Below are positions 60,082 to 64,000 of a stretch of 64,000 nt of DNA, piece after piece. The position numbers and the translations under genes are program-made. The notes under the pieces were generated by a model. It did no database searches and was not told the DNA's origin. It worked only from the letters and a program-made list of their open reading frames with translations. Location: assembly GCF_030247195.1 (NCBI RefSeq), contig NC_080672.1, positions 96,668,113 through 96,732,112 of the forward strand, written 5' to 3'. The DNA is from Topomyia yanbarensis. Lineage: Eukaryota; Arthropoda; Insecta; Diptera; Culicidae. The stretch's first letter is position 1; the number at the start of each line of letters is the position of its first letter.

Positions 60082-61015
60082 CAGTATTGGCGGTCAAATT
60101 TGGTTTGAAAAGATTTTGGGTTTAAAACTAATATAAATTTCAAACTAATCTAAAATTTCTCAACAAATTGTAAATTTTCGGGTGTGGTTCCAGTACCACG
60201 AGAGTGTTCTTCTTGTATTTGAAATGTTTTGAATAACCCTATATTCCAAGTATGACAATAAACATTACAATCGCCAAATAAACCTTTTTGATTGACTTAG
60301 TGCATTGTCTTAAAACACTTAAGACAGACGTCTTCGTTTTAATTCCACTATGTATATAGTAATAAAATGCACTTCACTATCAAAGTCGATACTGTATACT
60401 ATTTCGACTACGACTTATAATCTGTTATCTAACTATCTTGCGAGTTGGAAAGAAAGGCACCTTTGGAAAAATTTGCTTACAAATTAGGCAGAGTCTACAC
60501 CAAAATAAATCAAAACGAGAATTCACACAACACTTCATTTCGGAGTAACTGTTACTTGAAGAATTTTATTCATTTCAGTTGGTAGTCTGTCTGGAATTAC
60601 CATCCCGATAAGTCAAAACTACATGTACAGCATTTGAAAGGTTAAATTATCATATTATTATCAATTTAGCTATTTCACTATTGCACTGTTATTCTTTTAT
60701 TATTGTTATTGTTCATCTTCTTGTAAATATAAGGTAGAAATAACCCACCGTTAACCAAATTCACGTTATTTAGCAATTGGTAACATATGGCACATCGTAA
60801 GGATTTCTACAATGTAATTAACCAGATTTCATACATTGTCACATGCTAATTTCTTGAGAATATCTAAATTCTATATTACCTTTATTTTTGTAGAATTTCT
60901 CTACAGCTAAAACATTCTATGATAGTGTTTTTTTTCTGAACTACAAAAATATAATGCTTATGACACTTCATTCACTCCTGCTCACTTCCACAACTAACTT
61001 CAAAACCACCCAGTA
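60082..61015. other. AT-rich stretch, no gene seen
   Basis: No long open frame or repeat ends. Mostly AT-rich single-copy-looking sequence. Confidence 0.45.
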
Positions 61016-61390
61016 GTCGTCCTACTCGGTTGTCTCGTCCCACAGTAACAATTCCGATCCGTCCTGTCTATTGCGCACTAGTCTACCCGTGCCGTGATCC
61101 CTGGTCAGCGGGAAATCGACTGAAGCTAGAACCGAACGAGCCGAATCGTTTTAAGGCTCCACCGCCGCCGCCGTTTTTCGTTTTTTTTTTTTGCGCGTCT
61201 TCTCGTACTCTCGCGCCACGCGGAATAATCGCCAGCATGCTGTAGTGTATTGGTGGGTAGGTGGTGTTTAATGTTTAGACTTTATAGCTAACCCACACTG
61301 TTGCTTACTCCCATAAAGTATGCATCGCGTCCCGGCGCGACGCGTGAACAGGCACCGGGCGAATTGTGAAGTGGATGGCCGGGCTTCAAT
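61016..61390. promoter_or_regulatory. GC-rich block, possible distal promoter or untranslated first exon
   Basis: This block is clearly richer in G+C than its surroundings and holds a ccgccgccgcc run, a T-run and several CpG-containing words. On the minus strand there is an initiator-like TCAGTCG near 61120 and a donor-like GGAAGTGAGC near 60985. It could be an untranslated first exon of UCP some 20 kb upstream, or the start of another gene. The plus-strand open frame at 61030-61245 is proline-rich and probably fortuitous. Confidence 0.3.
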
Positions 61391-62179
61391 AGAAGGTGTG
61401 TGGCATGTTGTTCGATTGATAATTTGGCTTGTTGTTTTTAATGGTTATCGTCGAATGATGAACTTTGCGCAGACTTTGGCTGTTGGTAACAACGTACATT
61501 TGATAATATTATTAAGATTCATATCTTCGAACAATGGCCACAAAATCCAAGGGACAAGTACCCGCATTCTTTTCGAAGTCTACTTGAATGACTGACATGT
61601 AGCAGTGAATTCAATCCTTAGTGGACAAAAACTGGATTCAACAAAACAAACAATTAATGAAACTTATGGCGTATTAAAATTGGCTGTTTAAAAACTAAAA
61701 ACAACGGTGACCATAAAAAACAACACACTAAATATAGAAGCTCAAGATCATTAATAATAAAAAGACTATCTGCGAAATACATTTCCGTAATTGTATTGAA
61801 GTCACGCCACTCATGCGGGACCAGTAAAAAACGGAGGCAAACTCAGACATCAACATTCATCCTAGAAATGATGACCGCCGATTGATTGCTCGAAGAAGAT
61901 TTGGCAAACCCTTCATTGACCATGAACGACGTTATACTGATTTGATGGTCAAGGCTTTTCTGAATTCGTAAGCATAAAACTTTTTTATAATATTCTTGTC
62001 CGCTCTTGGCTCTAACGAGTGAATGACAAGTTCCATTGACCCTGCCTTCATAATTTGCCACCAGGGGGTAGTGCTATACTACAAAGTATAAAAGGTGGAG
62101 CATACGGTAGTAAACATTGCCCAAAACATAACGTGCAATTGACTATAGAAAATGGAAATTGGCAGGACGGACCGGAAAA
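61391..62179. other. Intergenic stretch, no gene seen
   Basis: A TATA-like tataaaagg lies near 62090, but no convincing open frame follows. A short minus-strand frame at 61843-62061 is unassigned. Confidence 0.35.
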
Positions 62180-62273
62180 CCCTAGTAACAATTGAGGTTT
62201 TATGGCTCTCTTGAAGCCCCTCTTAAATAGAATGCACTTGTAGTGTGCTATAAAACCAGAATTGTTACTTGGG
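62180..62273. mobile_element. 94-bp MITE, copy 2 (CCCTAGTAACAATTG ends)
   Basis: The ends ccctagtaacaattgagg / agaattgttacttggg and the inner cacttgtag-gt-ctataaaac match copy 1 at 28403-28499. AAA flanks both sides. Confidence 0.75.
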
Positions 62274-64000
62274 AAAGAAATTTCACTTCATTGTCTAGGG
62301 AGAAATCCATCTGTTCAACCTTCAATAACGGTTTTAAGTTGAATAATCTCACCGGAGTCGAAAGGATGGTTACCCTTTACTTCCAAAGTAGAGTAAATGG
62401 AATAGGTACTAAATTGAAAAAGTAACTCTTAAAAATATAAATTCAAAATGGGAAGAAAATTGAATATCCTATTTGTATTACACATCTGTACGTTCAAGGG
62501 TTAACCAAAACAACAATAGCCCCATAAGTCAGTTAGCAATCACGGACCGAGCACTCTCGGTCAGGTTTGAAAAATTGCTTTGACCGCGGTCAGAGATAGT
62601 CCGATTTTTTTTATTTTTTAGGTATATAAATATTTTTTTCTTTTTGCAAACAACAAACATATCTCATCGCACGCTAAGAGCCGTAGAGGTGTGTCCTTTG
62701 CGCCAGCCAATCAGCATTCGGTCAAGTGATTTCGATTGAACGGGCGGGCGCACAACAATCGGTCAGCTCTTATCGGGTACTGGTAACAATTGGAACGCCA
62801 ATGTTTCAATTCAATAACTTGCGATACTGATCGTTAACAATAATTTAGTATATGCGCATATCACAAGTGCTGAGTCATTTCGTAATTGTATTTACAACGT
62901 GACATGGGTACAGGGCCGGTAGAAATTTGTCTAAAAATATTATCATCAATTTACTTATGACTAGTCTAGTCGGTATAAAAATATGTGTCCAAGGTCGTGT
63001 GGCATTCGGCGGGTTAAAGTATCTCATCCAAGAATTGATCCACTAGGTTCCTGCTTCTATACCGCAAGAGACGACCGAAAACCAGAATCCCCCAGACGAG
63101 ATATTTTTCCGTGCTGAGAGCAGAACGCCTGGCAAGACTAGAATATGGTCATTGCGAACTGAGTATCATGGATCTTTCCCTTACTATGTCAAGTGAATCT
63201 CTGACACAGTTGTTTTTTTTCGCATATAGTGGAATTCAAATCATGATTATGTATGTCTTTAATTTCCATTTTGGGATTCGTTACGGGCAATTATAAGCCA
63301 ACGTCATCTAGCTGTTGTACCATAAGTGTTGGTAAGCTCGACTCTCATTAGCCTGTTCTAATGACCCTGCCACTTCTAGTTTTCCGATCTGTTTGCTTCA
63401 CATCCTTGCTCTCACTTGAGTACTATGGCTCTAATTTTCATAACTTTCCCTACCAGTAATCTCTAGCTAATTGAATGTAAACAATTTTTTATACCGAATT
63501 GAATATAGGTCAATAAGCATCTGTCAATACTCAATAAGAGTTAGTAGTTTGCGGTAAATTTATGCCGATAAAAGTTAAGGAAGGCACGTTTTAGTCAAGA
63601 TCTTTTAAGGTTATACAGAAAACTTTCACACAAAATAATTGGCCTGCGTCAACACCCCGGTCATGCTCCGGACATTACATACCCCTAATTTTTCTTATTT
63701 CTTTCAAAGTTTCGATATTAAACACAAATATCATTTCATATAAGGATTTCAACAAGCAGACAATGAATTTGTATGACAGGTGGGAGTGTTTTGAAGCGGT
63801 TTTAGTGGAGGTAACAACATAAAATCGTGTATTGGACATTTTACAATGATTCTCCTTAACCCCGCAAAACCACGGCGTTGGCAGCAGAAGGTTAAGTTGT
63901 TTGGAAGAGATGACAGTTATATGATAACTAAAAATATAAAATTGTTCTATAAATTGCAAAGTTATTGCCGTGTTAACCTGAAAATTTGTCATTTCATTCA
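62274..64000. other. Right-hand stretch, no gene recognised
   Basis: Short open frames only. A small self-complementary region lies near 62548-62600 (ggaccgagcactctcggtc, gaccgcggtc). The minus frame at 63675-63992 reaches the window edge and is unassigned. Any gene beyond the edge cannot be judged. Confidence 0.4.

Noticed and set aside
61030..61245. Proline-rich open frame over the GC-rich block
   Set aside because: Low complexity (ccgccgccg and poly-T translated); no domain; the block is better explained as regulatory or untranslated sequence.
1..64000. CRISPR arrays, rRNA genes, bacterial-type operons
   Set aside because: None seen; all repeats have transposon-like inverted ends or are dispersed, and genes are split eukaryotic genes.

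Overview
This window is eukaryotic nuclear DNA, most likely from a culicine (Aedes-like) mosquito. That is inferred from three insect-type split genes with GT-AG introns, embedded in a dense, nested population of transposons of kinds common in mosquitoes: R1-, I- and Jockey-type LINEs, a BEL/Pao LTR element, hAT, piggyBac and pogo derivatives, and foldback MITEs. I cannot confirm the species without a search. There are no operons, ribosomal RNA genes or CRISPR arrays.

Layout. 1-4.4 kb: two decayed R1-like LINE copies in tandem, with GC content visibly higher than the rest. 4.8-6.9 kb (minus): TAF5, four coding exons, 651 residues, a TFIID subunit with LisH, NTD2 and WD40 parts. 7.1-17.1 kb: a gene-poor stretch of MITEs. 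It includes a three-level nest (a hairpin MITE inside a 569-bp hAT-like element inside a 912-bp hAT-like MITE, the two outer levels with perfect 8-bp target duplications) and a long palindrome. 17.3-19.3 kb (plus): RMI1, three coding exons, 621 residues, a subunit of the BLM-TOP3-RMI double Holliday junction dissolvasome.

19.5-40.3 kb (minus): a UCP2/3-like mitochondrial uncoupling protein, 341 residues. Exons 2 and 3 lie at 19455-20410 and exon 1 at 40184-40315, separated by a 19.8-kb intron. The intron holds palindromic and hAT-like MITEs, a piggyBac-type MITE with TTAA duplications, an 894-bp foldback inserted in an I-type LINE, a pogo/Tigger transposase relic, a Jockey-type LINE and an almost intact 7.7-kb BEL/Pao retrotransposon. 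The BEL/Pao copy has 554-bp LTRs differing at about four positions, target duplication GACAT and one frameshift in pol, and lies in the same orientation as UCP. RMI1 and UCP converge, with stop codons 174 bp apart.

40.3-64 kb: no recognisable host coding gene. There are more MITEs and non-autonomous DNA elements (43.3-45.1, 47.2-51.6, 52.1-53.5 and 54.9-56.2 kb), a second relic of the I-type LINE (58.2-59.4 kb), and a GC-rich block near 61.0-61.3 kb that could be a distal promoter or first exon.

The three host genes (transcription initiation, recombination, mitochondrial transport) have no evident functional link. The most interesting material is structural: recent insertions in a host intron, splice-donor-bearing repeats in the BEL leader, and several long inverted repeats able to fold as double-stranded RNA if transcribed.
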